Source of the DNA: Prevotella veroralis DSM 19559 = JCM 6290
GTDB lineage: Bacteria; Bacteroidota; Bacteroidia; Bacteroidales; Bacteroidaceae
Direction: 5' to 3'
Length of the DNA stretch: 64,000 bases
Assembly (NCBI RefSeq): GCF_000377625.1
Contig: NZ_KB898333.1
Location: 48,681-112,680, forward strand
The notes beneath the pieces are model-generated. The model was not told the DNA's origin. It saw nothing but the letters and a program-made list of their open reading frames with translations, and did no database searches. Shown piece by piece: positions 50,634-59,103 of this stretch (positions are counted from its first letter, which is position 1; each line of letters starts with the position of its first letter). Both the position numbers and the translations under genes were made by a program.

Positions 50634-51473
50634 CTTAATTGTTTCGGCTCAAAGGAACAAGTGCAGAACGAACAAGCCTCTCAACACATACTTGATAACG
50701 GAAAAGATAAATTTATACCATTTCAGTTTCATACACGTCTGCTGGTAGACTGACATTTTCTTACCCGGCTTCGAGCCCTTTTCTTCTTTATCTTTATCAT
50801 AGCAGATAAATATACCCTGCCACGAAATTGACAAACGTAATTTATACATAAGCATAAATTTTTGCTTGTATCTTCATGGCTCAGAGGCTCTCGAAAAACA
50901 CAAAAGTTAATATTAGAAAAACATCTTAGTACTGGCTCAAAGTGGCTCGACCTAAAATTCGATGCAAAGATACAACATTTTAGAGAGAAGGCAAAATATC
51001 TATCGTTTATTTTACTACTTGAAAGCACATTTTTACAAACACCTATCAGAATACCATTTAACCCAAATCGGTCATTAGAAAATTTGAAGTCGTGGTCGTG
51101 TTTGTAAATCATTGAAAACAAATTGTTTATGCAATGTGTTTTCTAATGGCAGTCATTAGAAAACGACGAAATGACGTGGAAAAATAGCCTAATGACCGAT
51201 TGGGGGCTAATCAAAGCAAGGTAAACTCCACTTGCCTTTGCTTTACCAATCTTCGCATTATTTTACCCCTTGTATTTGAAAAGATGCTGCAAGATTCTTG
51301 TAAAGAATTTGTTACTTTGCTTCTATCTTGTATAGTAGCAGATTTTTAGGATTCTTTCCATTATTCAATATACACACCATGCCTGACTTTATATGACAGC
51401 AAAGCATCTTTCTCATTTTTCTTGAAAACAAAAATCACTATTTTTGGCGATTGCAGGGACAAAGCGAATGTCA
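50634..51473. other. Gene-poor cargo gap
   Basis: About 840 bp with short overlapping ORFs but no recognisable protein. The largest minus-strand ORF (50649-50855) has a hydrophobic end but no convincing start or family. Confidence 0.4.
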
Positions 51474-51489
51474 TACTTTTGCAAAAGTA
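51474..51489. promoter_or_regulatory. 16-bp palindrome made of two fused -7 boxes
   Basis: TACTTTTGCAAAAGTA is a perfect palindrome, so both strands carry TACTTTTG. The plus-strand box could serve the methyltransferase at 51585; a related TCTTTTGCAAAAT lies near 51542. The flanking segment looks like a common Bacteroidetes element leader. Confidence 0.5.
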
Positions 51490-51584
51490 GTGCCAGTGAG
51501 CGCAAAGAAAGCTCGCTTTCAATTTGCCGAGCGCAGCCTATCTTTTGCAAAATAAGAAGATAACATCTATTAAAAAGAAAAACA

Positions 51585-52286
51585 ATGGGACACAAGCAGA
51601 GCAATTCCTACAAGAGAATGATGGAGCATTACGACGACGTGCTGACCGGACGAAAGTGGTGGTCGAGGATGTATATGCGACTGGTATGGAAAGAAGATGG
51701 TAATCTCTTGGCTCGGAAGGTGCTTGATTTCATACCGGACGATTTCCACGGACGACTGCTTGACGTACCCGTCGGTACTGCCATTTTCACCGCCGGAAAG
51801 TATCGCCGAATGAAGGCAGCCGAGATAGTAGGCTTGGACTATTCTGAGGAAATGATAGCCATTGCGACTCTGCGGAAGGAGACTGAGGATATAGACAACC
51901 TGTCTTTGGTACAAGGCGATGTCGGAGAGCTGCCTTATACAGACGAGAGCTTCGATTATGTGCTGTCCATGAACGGTTTTCAGGCTTTCCCTGACAAAGA
52001 CAAAGCCTTTGCCGAAATCTTCCGCGTGTTGAAACCCGGAGGTTGTTTTTGTGGCTGCTTTTATGTCAGGGACGAACGCCGATTAGGAGACTTCCTTGTT
52101 AAGAAAGTCTTGGAAAGAAAGGGATTCTTCCATCCTCCATACGACACTTTTGCTGAAGCTGATAGCCGGCTTAGGAGTATGTATGGCGATGACGTACAGA
52201 CAGAGAAAATGGAATCCGTCTGCTTGTTTCGCTGCGTGAAGCCGCAAAAAGCATCATCGAAAAAGAACAATAACCCCAAAACATAA
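51585..52286 (+). CDS. Class I SAM-dependent methyltransferase
   Basis: 233 aa. UbiE/Methyltransf_11-like: motif I L-L-D-V-P-V-G-T-A-I-F-T, then G-L-D-Y-S-E-E-M-I, Q-G-D-V-G-E-L-P-Y, and F-D-Y-V-L-S-M-N-G-F-Q-A-F. A glycine expected early in motif I is replaced by proline (D-V-P-V-G). The C-terminal tail is basic and asparagine-rich. Substrate unknown. It lies upstream of a 47-codon ORF and convergent to the tra operon. Confidence 0.83.
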   Translation: MGHKQSNSYKRMMEHYDDVLTGRKWWSRMYMRLVWKEDGNLLARKVLDFIPDDFHGRLLDVPVGTAIFTAGKYRRMKAAEIVGLDYSEEMIAIATLRKETEDIDNLSLVQGDVGELPYTDESFDYVLSMNGFQAFPDKDKAFAEIFRVLKPGGCFCGCFYVRDERRLGDFLVKKVLERKGFFHPPYDTFAEADSRLRSMYGDDVQTEKMESVCLFRCVKPQKASSKKNNNPKT

Positions 52287-52290
52287 GATT

Positions 52291-52434
52291 ATGAGCGTAA
52301 CTACTATCATCGACGAAGAAAACATCACCCTTGTACAAGGTGTTAATGGGATTCTATTGCATAAGGAAGGGTGGATGAAAGAGAAAAAGGAAAGGAAAGA
52401 AAAGACTAAACAATCATTGTTCCATTGGTGTTAG
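52291..52434 (+). CDS. Small ORF, 47 aa
   Basis: ATG at 52291, 5 bp after the methyltransferase stop. Acidic/hydrophobic first half (M-S-V-T-T-I-I-D-E-E-N-I-T-L) and a lysine-rich end (K-E-K-K-E-R-K-E-K-T-K). Tight spacing suggests co-translation, but it is short and unrecognised. Confidence 0.4.
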   Translation: MSVTTIIDEENITLVQGVNGILLHKEGWMKEKKERKEKTKQSLFHWC

Positions 52435-52499
52435 TTGTTTCATCCCTCCACCTATTACAGTCGTTTCAATCTTCATTGTGAAGAAGGAAGAAAAACAAC

Positions 52500-52541
52500 A
52501 AGAAAACGCCCCTTGCGAGCATTAAAATGTCGCAAGAGGTG
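52500..52541 (-). terminator. Terminator of the tra operon
   Basis: Minus strand: a 12-position stem (52530-52541 with 52507-52518, one mismatch) followed by TTTTCT. It lies 10 bp after the lysozyme stop and would end the whole tra transcript. Confidence 0.75.
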
Positions 52542-52551
52542 TATTTGATAA

Positions 52552-53061
52552 TCAGGGTATATAAAACAGTGCAAACTCCACTTTACGCCGTTTGACAAGT
52601 CCACGCAGGACTTTGCCTTTGTGTCGGCAGAAAGAGACAAATTCACGGTAGAAATTCCTGTCGCCCGACTCTATCTTTCGTATTAGCCGGCTTTTGGGAT
52701 GGTTGCCGTAACCGAGCAAACGACCTACGCCCACATTGTAGGCAAGCAAGGTAAGCAGTAGTGCATCCTTACCATAGCCCTTGAAATGTTCAAAGCATTT
52801 CCAAAGGTCAGCACGCAGGAGAGAGTCCGCCTGCCATTCCGTCATTGCTGCCGTGAAGTGCTCACCCGGCAATAGCTGATGACCATACCCGACATAAGGA
52901 TAATCCTTCCTGCCGTGCAGACCCTCAAAATACTTGATACAGACCACTGCACGCTCAAAAGGTGGCAAGTCGGCCAGCCGCACCCTGCGCTGGGCAAGGG
53001 TCGGCTGACAGAACAGGCAGAATACACAAAGTAAAATGAAAGAATTTATCGTTCGCATCAA
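52552..53061 (-). CDS. Lysozyme of the conjugation apparatus (GH24-like)
   Basis: 169 aa. A signal peptide (about residues 1-24, ends T-L-A-Q) exports it. The lysozyme motif is K-Y-F-E46-G-L-H-G then Y-V-G-Y-G-H, as in T4-type lysozymes, where Glu and the following residues cut peptidoglycan. In Bacteroidetes transfer operons it opens the wall for the mating channel. Last gene of the operon; starts 9 bp after TraQ. A degraded copy lies at 50087-50440. Confidence 0.85.
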   Translation of the reverse strand: MMRTINSFILLCVFCLFCQPTLAQRRVRLADLPPFERAVVCIKYFEGLHGRKDYPYVGYGHQLLPGEHFTAAMTEWQADSLLRADLWKCFEHFKGYGKDALLLTLLAYNVGVGRLLGYGNHPKSRLIRKIESGDRNFYREFVSFCRHKGKVLRGLVKRRKVEFALFYIP

Positions 53062-53069
53062 TTATGTCC

Positions 53070-53528
53070 TTAGTGGCGAGAAGATGTGGGCTTTTCCTTG
53101 CTCTCTTCCCGCTCATTGTTGAAACTAAAGGTCAGCTGCTGAACCCTGCCGAAACTATCCTCCACGTATACATCAATTGTCTGGCGGTCAGATGACAGAG
53201 AAGTGTAATATAAGCGAAACACATCCTTGGTCAGTGGATAGCGGTCGTTAGGCTTGAAGACAGTACCATTGTCATTTCTTAGCAAGCCCTTGCCATCAGA
53301 CTGGAAATAACGTATCGTATAGCGAGTGTCAGCAAACTCACCGCCTCGTTTGAGCGTGCAGCGTATCTCAGCCGTCTGTCCCCTTATGATGTCCTTCTGA
53401 ACCGGCATTGTCTCCACTGTAAACGGATAAGACTGCTGAACATCCAAATCCCTATCACAAGCAGATAGGCAAAACACGGCAAGGGTCAGCACACCCATTA
53501 CCCAAATCGTATTCAATATCTTCTTCAT
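53070..53528 (-). CDS. traQ: Conjugal transfer protein TraQ (DUF3872)
   Basis: 152 aa. A lipoprotein signal ends in S-A-C-D, so it is a periplasm-facing lipoprotein. DUF3872 features: Y-P-F-T-V-E-T-M-P-V, R-G-Q-T-A-E-I-R-C-T, and beta strands to the end. Role in transfer unknown. Starts 12 bp after TraO. The primase TraP usually found between TraO and TraQ is missing here. Confidence 0.88.
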   Translation of the reverse strand: MKKILNTIWVMGVLTLAVFCLSACDRDLDVQQSYPFTVETMPVQKDIIRGQTAEIRCTLKRGGEFADTRYTIRYFQSDGKGLLRNDNGTVFKPNDRYPLTKDVFRLYYTSLSSDRQTIDVYVEDSFGRVQQLTFSFNNEREESKEKPTSSRH

Positions 53529-53540
53529 CTTTTCTTCTAC

Positions 53541-54131
53541 TTAAAAGTTAAACCTTAGTCCTGCTGAAACAGCCGGACGAAAACGATGCACATCCGTTCC
53601 AAAGAGGAAACATCCCTGCGCCTTTACAAGAAAGAGAACCCTGTCCGTTAGGAACACTTCCACCGAGCCATGCACGGCACCACCATAGACAAAGCGGGAG
53701 CGGTCGAGCAGCGTCGCCCCATCGGGCAGCAACTTCTTATCCCTATTTAGTTCTTCATAACCACACAGGGCAGAAACACCCACGTAAACCAACACATTCT
53801 TTCCCCTATCTGCAAGGACGGGCTGCATATAGCCCAAGTGCAGCAATATGTCTTTCATCGGGATATTGTAACTGCGATAAGACATATTCTGTTGTTCATA
53901 TTCCAAAGACGCAAAGGTGTAGTTCTCCCTTTTGAGATAACGGGTAAGCGATATGCCTACACCGAAATTATCACCTGCAAAGAGTTTCTCTCCCTTGATA
54001 AGGGGAACACTGCCCAGGACTTCAATCCCACGTTGTTTTGGAATAAGCCGCTGTGCATGCGATGGCAAGCTAAAGAGCATTGCCACCGCCACACAAACTA
54101 TCACTGTAATATGATGTTTCATCTTTACCAT
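53541..54131 (-). CDS. traO: Conjugal transfer protein TraO
   Basis: About 193 aa from ATG 54122 (M-K-H-H-I-T-V); an ATG at 54131 overlaps the TraN stop. A signal peptide is followed by a beta-barrel-like domain with P-L-I-K-G-E-K-L-F-A-G-D-N-F and a final L-R-F-N-F aromatic end typical of outer membrane proteins. It is part of the outer-membrane portion of the transfer channel. Function within it unknown. Confidence 0.88.
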   Translation of the reverse strand: MVKMKHHITVIVCVAVAMLFSLPSHAQRLIPKQRGIEVLGSVPLIKGEKLFAGDNFGVGISLTRYLKRENYTFASLEYEQQNMSYRSYNIPMKDILLHLGYMQPVLADRGKNVLVYVGVSALCGYEELNRDKKLLPDGATLLDRSRFVYGGAVHGSVEVFLTDRVLFLVKAQGCFLFGTDVHRFRPAVSAGLRFNF

Positions 54132-55075
54132 TTGAGTTTAAGGTTATCAATCTTCTTTGCCAACTGCAGGTCTTCTGCCGTTACATAAAAGGTCAGCGTA
54201 CGACCGCCATTTCTCTCATAGAGCGTCACTTCAAGCTGCTTGTCTTCTGCAAGAGAAAACTGCTCGAGTGCAAACACAGTGTGTTCACTACCCATGCCAC
54301 GCACCTGCATCACCTGATGATAGGCGCGAAGCGGCTGCAACACCTGCTCTTGTATGGCAGTGCGCTTTGCCATCTTCTTATCAACCACCTTGAATGTGAT
54401 AAAATCCACCGAGTACGGCATGTTTGTGTCGTTTTCCATACAAGTGTGGAAATACAGCAAGCCGTTATGGGCATACAAGCCACGAAGCAGAAACTTCATG
54501 CCAAACTGCTGTGCACCGATGTGCTTAATGCAGCGTCTGTCATTCTGATAGATAGTTTGCATCATCAGTTTTACTAATACAGGTGACTCGTTACCGAGTT
54601 CCTTAAAGTAAATGTCAGAGCGATTGCTTGGCAATCGTCCGTCTGTTGGTGACAGAAAGTCCTTCATCTCTATGCTGAGCTTCTCCGGCTCATCGGCATA
54701 TTTTACGTTAAAGGCGTAAAAAGAGCCGTCCTCACAGATGACACTCATATTGGTTTCCGTCTCAAAGTCCTTCACTGAAGCCTTTACACGCAGTACGTTC
54801 TCTGCATCCTCCGCTTTTCCTGCGATGATATTCTGTGAACCTAAGTCTACATAGCGAATGGCAGAAGGAAAGATAAGATGCACGGTCTTGTCAAAGGTAA
54901 CGTCCAGACCATACGGCAGTACGACACGCCCCGTTGGTATGGCACGGCTCATACCTTGAAAGAGCTCTCCCGAAGTAAGCGGACGGCTTGATACCAGACC
55001 ATCATTGTTTTCCTGTGCTGTGGCTGTTGCTCCCATCATGGCAAGCATAGCCATTGATAAAATAATTTTCTTCAT
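54125..55075 (-). CDS. traN: Conjugal transfer protein TraN (DUF4138)
   Basis: About 316 aa from ATG 55075 (M-K-K-I-I-L-S-M). Signal peptide ends A-T-A-Q. The DUF4138/VirB9-like family is supported by Y-G-L-D-V-T-F-D-K-T and a C-terminal beta domain. It would be the VirB9-type component of the type IV secretion core. The upstream start at 55111 is not needed. Stop overlaps the TraO start region. Confidence 0.88.
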   Translation of the reverse strand: MKKIILSMAMLAMMGATATAQENNDGLVSSRPLTSGELFQGMSRAIPTGRVVLPYGLDVTFDKTVHLIFPSAIRYVDLGSQNIIAGKAEDAENVLRVKASVKDFETETNMSVICEDGSFYAFNVKYADEPEKLSIEMKDFLSPTDGRLPSNRSDIYFKELGNESPVLVKLMMQTIYQNDRRCIKHIGAQQFGMKFLLRGLYAHNGLLYFHTCMENDTNMPYSVDFITFKVVDKKMAKRTAIQEQVLQPLRAYHQVMQVRGMGSEHTVFALEQFSLAEDKQLEVTLYERNGGRTLTFYVTAEDLQLAKKIDNLKLKW

Positions 55076-55122
55076 TGTTCCTTTTGATTTGATGTTATTT
55101 TTACTTATCATTTTCGATTGTT

Positions 55123-56394
55123 TTATTTGGACTGAACCAAGAAAAGACGATAACCACCCCTGAGCGTTACCTTGATGGTGCGCAGCTTCTTCTGAAGCAG
55201 CTGACTTGCACCCTGCATCACCCCACGGGCAGCCTCGGAGATAATCTGGTCCTTGGCAGAAGAAGCGAAGGTAAAGGATGTTCCCATTGAACCACCGATG
55301 TTCGCCCCGACTTCCTTAAGCGCATTGACGTCCTCCGAACCTGGTATATACACGCCCTCTTGTCCGTCTGTATCGTATGCCGAGAGCTTGACAGCTATGA
55401 TATGGCCGTCCACCTCTATACTTTTGATAAGCAGGTGCATACGGTTGCCCTCAATCTTAGCGACGGCTATCAGTCGGCTTTGTCGTGGAATGTGCAGTCC
55501 CTGTACCTTGGCACTTTCAAGCAGACGGAGCACGACATTATCGCCCTCTTTGAGCGTCGTTGTCCTGTCCACCACCACTTTGAGTGTGTTGCGCATCGTG
55601 GGTGCAGCCGCACTTGCGAGCGAATGGAAGCCCAAGTTGCGTGCTTTCGTGCCATACTCCTTGATGAAGTCAGCGTCGCTCATCGGCTGCCCCAGTGAGG
55701 ACACTACCTGTTTGCGTTCCGCCAAGATTTCCATTGCAGGCAAGTCGGCCGAACCTCCGCTTATATTACTGCCCATACTCTGACCTTTGTTCGTTGACGT
55801 TTGCCCTTTACCCTCGGTAAAGTCATTACCCAAAGATGGTGGAACGGCAGAAGCCTTGGGAAGATACCTCGCTGCCATCTGATAGCTCTTTTCCATCAAG
55901 GCAAGCTGCCGTTTTTCTTCATTGTCCTCCTTGCTGTCTTTGGCAGAGAGTCCCTTTCTAAGGTTATCTATCTCCGAACGCAGGGCTTCACGCTCCTGCT
56001 CGTGCGGGTCGGGAGCGTAAAAGGAGTTCAAGAGGCGATTGTTCTCCTCATAGCGATGCATGGAGCTTTCTATCTTTGCCGTAGAAGCAGCTGTCTCTGC
56101 ACGCTGCGCTTCTGATGGAGCAGTGTTCTGGGTGAAATAGTCCGATAGTCTGCCCATCTCCTCACGGGTCTGTTCCTCCTCGTGTGCCTTGTCGCCTAAT
56201 TCGTAGGCTTTGAGCTTGTTTTCGGTGAGCTTTTCCGTCGTTGCCTGCGGGATGCTGTCATTGAGTCCCTGCTCCGCTGCAGTCTTATCCTTGCCCGAAG
56301 GCGCGAAGATAAACCACATCGAGAGGGCAAACAGCAGTCCCAGACCTCCGAAGACCAAGCCTTTCTTCATTTGTTCTTTCTGTTTATTATCCAT
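55123..56394 (-). CDS. traM: Conjugal transfer protein TraM
   Basis: About 423 aa from ATG 56394 (M-D-N-K-Q-K-E-Q-M), which overlaps the TraL stop by 8 bp. One N-terminal membrane helix (about residues 13-31), a long coiled and linker region, and a C-terminal VirB10/TrbI-like domain (N-T-L-K-V-V-V-D-R-T, R-L-L-E-S-A). It spans from inner membrane to outer membrane complex. Confidence 0.88.
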   Translation of the reverse strand: MDNKQKEQMKKGLVFGGLGLLFALSMWFIFAPSGKDKTAAEQGLNDSIPQATTEKLTENKLKAYELGDKAHEEEQTREEMGRLSDYFTQNTAPSEAQRAETAASTAKIESSMHRYEENNRLLNSFYAPDPHEQEREALRSEIDNLRKGLSAKDSKEDNEEKRQLALMEKSYQMAARYLPKASAVPPSLGNDFTEGKGQTSTNKGQSMGSNISGGSADLPAMEILAERKQVVSSLGQPMSDADFIKEYGTKARNLGFHSLASAAAPTMRNTLKVVVDRTTTLKEGDNVVLRLLESAKVQGLHIPRQSRLIAVAKIEGNRMHLLIKSIEVDGHIIAVKLSAYDTDGQEGVYIPGSEDVNALKEVGANIGGSMGTSFTFASSAKDQIISEAARGVMQGASQLLQKKLRTIKVTLRGGYRLFLVQSK

Positions 56395-56689
56395 TTTCTT
56401 TGATTGTTTGATGATGTTGTAGGTAAAAATTGCCGTGTAACTCATGTAAAGTACTGTCCGTCCGTATCGGACTGTCCGTCAGCTTTCCTGTGGGGATGGG
56501 TAGTTTCTCCTTCTTTGGAGGAAGGAAGAACTGCGCTATCATCCAAAGCGAGCAAAGCAGATAGATGAAACTCAGCCCATAGACGATTTCCTTTCTCTGC
56601 CTTATCGTGAGCCTTTCACACCGATGGCGGAGCCATAGGTGAAAGCGCAGATAGTGACGTGAGAGTAAAAAGTTTCTTTTTCTTGCCAT
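56387..56689 (-). CDS. traL: Conjugal transfer protein TraL (DUF3989)
   Basis: 100 aa. A basic N-terminus, one membrane helix (about residues 37-57, Y-G-L-S-F-I-Y-L-L-C-S-L-W-M-I), and a polar tail. Small inner membrane protein of the transfer operon. Starts 5 bp after TraK and overlaps TraM. Confidence 0.85.
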   Translation of the reverse strand: MARKRNFLLSRHYLRFHLWLRHRCERLTIRQRKEIVYGLSFIYLLCSLWMIAQFFLPPKKEKLPIPTGKLTDSPIRTDSTLHELHGNFYLQHHQTIKENG

Positions 56690-56693
56690 AACC

Positions 56694-57317
56694 TTATCGT
56701 TTATAAGTCTGTATGTCCCTGTTCTCCTTCACAAGGAAGTTCTCCATCAGGAAGCCCTGCGGATTGTTGTCCGAGCGGACGGAGTTCTGCAGCGTGCAGG
56801 TCGTAACAAGACTGCGCTCTGTAACATTACTCTGACGGACGATAAACTCCCTTGCATAGGTCGTTACCGCATAAGGGTAAGTATTAAAGTTGCAGTGGAT
56901 AGAGTCCACCTCTATGCGCTGATTGACATTACCCGATATGGCACGGTTATAATAGCCCTTCTCTGCCAAGTCTTTGTAATAGTTGAAAGCCGACTTGTCA
57001 CACAGCACGAAAGCACGTTCCATATTCTTCTCGATGGCATCCTTGTCAGGCGCAATGGTAAAGAACAGCTCATGGAAGCGACGTACATGTTCCCTTGCCT
57101 CTACGGGACGGTTACGACTTGCATCCTGACTGAGAGCCAGCATGAGCGACTTTCCCTGGTCAAGCACATAGATTTTCTCCCGCTGCTCCTTGGCGAAGCT
57201 GTACGAGGCATAGAGGGCATAACCACTTACTGCCACGCAGACGATGGCAAAGACAATGGCGTAGAGCCTTATCTGTTTGAATGAGGTCTCGATATTTCTG
57301 AGTGATTTGAATTCCAT
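56694..57317 (-). CDS. traK: Conjugal transfer protein TraK
   Basis: 207 aa. N-terminal membrane helix (about residues 15-36) followed by a VirB8/TrbF-like periplasmic domain (R-V-E-A-R-E-H-V-R-R-F-H-E-L-F-F). Links the inner membrane complex to the outer parts. Starts 52 bp after TraJ. Confidence 0.88.
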   Translation of the reverse strand: MEFKSLRNIETSFKQIRLYAIVFAIVCVAVSGYALYASYSFAKEQREKIYVLDQGKSLMLALSQDASRNRPVEAREHVRRFHELFFTIAPDKDAIEKNMERAFVLCDKSAFNYYKDLAEKGYYNRAISGNVNQRIEVDSIHCNFNTYPYAVTTYAREFIVRQSNVTERSLVTTCTLQNSVRSDNNPQGFLMENFLVKENRDIQTYKR

Positions 57318-57368
57318 TTCTTTATCATTTAAGTTATTGTTCTATCTCTAAATTCTCACGTCTAATCT

Positions 57369-58406
57369 CTATTTTCCTTTGAGCAATGCACCCTTGATAC
57401 GTCCGATGGCATTGCCCGCAACGGCACCTGCTCCGCCTGCCAAATATTTACCGCCCGTGTATGCACCCTGTGCGCCACGTTGTGCGGTCTGATTGACATT
57501 CCGCCCGTAAGAGCCGATACCGCCTCCGGCTTCGATAATCCAGCCTGCCACGGTAGGTACACAGAAGTAGCCTACAATACCGATAAGGAAGAAGACGATG
57601 TAGTACCACGTCCCCGAATCAGGCAGGTAGTTAGGGTCGCTGAGCGCTTCTATATCCTTCTGTACCATCAGCACCTGTATTTTTGTAAGCAGTGCCGTAA
57701 GAATAGAGCTGACAGGCAGCCACAGGTATACAGAGATATAGCGTGAGAACCATGCTGTGAGCGAACCCGACAACCCGTCCCATACGGCAATGCCGAAGAC
57801 TATCGGACCGAGAATGGCAAGAACGATGAGTATGAAGGTGCGCAGTGTGTCGATGATAAGCCCTGCAGCATGGAATAGGAGTTCTAAAAGGTCGTGTACC
57901 ATCTTCATAATCCATTGCTTGGTCTGATAGGCAGCACGCTCGGCATACATACCCGCTATCGTCACGGCATCTTCAGGTCCGATGATGCCCATCTCCTCTA
58001 TCTTTTGGTCGAACTTCTCGTTGGATACCAAGTAGGCTGTTTCGGGATTGCGCAGGTAGGCTTCCTCCTGCAGACGGTTACGTTTGGCGGTAAGCTCCGC
58101 CAAGTTGGTCTCCTGTTGGTGCACCATGCTTTCCGTTCCCTGCACTACGGGCGAGAGAACGGCATTCATCGTACCCAGTACGACTGTCGGGAAGAACATG
58201 ATGCAGAAACCCAAGACAAAGGGACGGAGAAGGGGAAAGACGTCTATCGCCTCGGCACGGGCTATGGAAGCCCATACCCGAAGGGCTATATAAAAGAGTG
58301 CACCCAAGCCTGCAATACCCTTGGCAATGCCTGTCATCTGGGCGCAGAGCGGCATCATCTCTTCATAGGTTGAGTGGAGCAGCTCGTGTAAACTGGCAAA
58401 ATCCAT
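57369..58406 (-). CDS. traJ: Conjugal transfer protein TraJ
   Basis: 345 aa from ATG 58406 (M-D-F-A-S-L-H-E); a TTG at 58412 is also in frame. Polytopic, at least six membrane helices, with a glycine-rich C-terminus (G-G-G-I-G-S-Y-G-R-N). TrbL/VirB6-like inner membrane channel protein. A 40-bp gap precedes it after TraI. Confidence 0.88.
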   Translation of the reverse strand: MDFASLHELLHSTYEEMMPLCAQMTGIAKGIAGLGALFYIALRVWASIARAEAIDVFPLLRPFVLGFCIMFFPTVVLGTMNAVLSPVVQGTESMVHQQETNLAELTAKRNRLQEEAYLRNPETAYLVSNEKFDQKIEEMGIIGPEDAVTIAGMYAERAAYQTKQWIMKMVHDLLELLFHAAGLIIDTLRTFILIVLAILGPIVFGIAVWDGLSGSLTAWFSRYISVYLWLPVSSILTALLTKIQVLMVQKDIEALSDPNYLPDSGTWYYIVFFLIGIVGYFCVPTVAGWIIEAGGGIGSYGRNVNQTAQRGAQGAYTGGKYLAGGAGAVAGNAIGRIKGALLKGK

Positions 58407-58446
58407 AAGCAAGTGTGTTTAGATGTATGAATAACCAATAACTTAA

Positions 58447-59076
58447 TTACCAATACCTGCTTGCCGTATTGCCGTAGAGCGCCTTGACAGAGGCAAGGTT
58501 GTTCTTTTCCCTTGCACGCACATAGCTCACGGAGATGTTTTTCCTTGTGTAGTACGACACAAGTGAGCGGTTTTCCCTCAGCGTGGTATAAATACGATCG
58601 ATTGCCTGCATACGCTCGTGGTCGTTCATCGAGAGAACACCCGACTTGACGATGGACTTGAGTTCCTTGAGACTCTCACCGCTCTGCTCCAGAAGCTTGG
58701 CATAGCCCGAAGCCATTGCAGCAAGTTCTGAAGGGCGGAAGTTCTTGTCCGAGAGCATTTTCTTATACGAGGTGACGTAAATCTCCGAGATGTCGCCCAC
58801 CATCAGGATGCACTCCTTGACCTTGTAGGCATCTCCTATAAGGTTATTCACCTTCTTCAGGGCATCATAATACTTCTTGGTGTCGTTGTAGAGTTTCTCC
58901 ACCTCCTTGAATCCGTCAAGGGTGTTCTTCACCGTCTTGGAGGCGGTGGCAATCTCCTTGACCGAATTGACGATGTTGCCGGCAAAATTGCCAGGGTCGG
59001 TTACTACCCACTGTGCGTGGGCTTTGGGAACAGAAAGGCTCAATCCTAAGAGAGCCATGAAAATGTACTTTTTCAT
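58447..59076 (-). CDS. traI: DUF4141 protein (TraI position)
   Basis: 209 aa. A signal peptide ends A-H-A-Q, and the mature protein is helical and coiled (V-N-S-V-K-E-I-A-T-A-S-K-T-V-K). In the CTnDOT order this is TraI; it resembles TrbJ/VirB5 pilin-tip proteins in design. Lies 27 bp after TraG; no TraH gene lies between. Confidence 0.85.
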   Translation of the reverse strand: MKKYIFMALLGLSLSVPKAHAQWVVTDPGNFAGNIVNSVKEIATASKTVKNTLDGFKEVEKLYNDTKKYYDALKKVNNLIGDAYKVKECILMVGDISEIYVTSYKKMLSDKNFRPSELAAMASGYAKLLEQSGESLKELKSIVKSGVLSMNDHERMQAIDRIYTTLRENRSLVSYYTRKNISVSYVRAREKNNLASVKALYGNTASRYW

Positions 59077-59103
59077 TGTTACTATAGTTTTGATGGTTTG
59101 TAC

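Noticed and set aside
50649..50855. 68-codon minus-strand ORF with hydrophobic end
   Set aside because: No ribosome binding site, no family, and no promoter; possibly chance.
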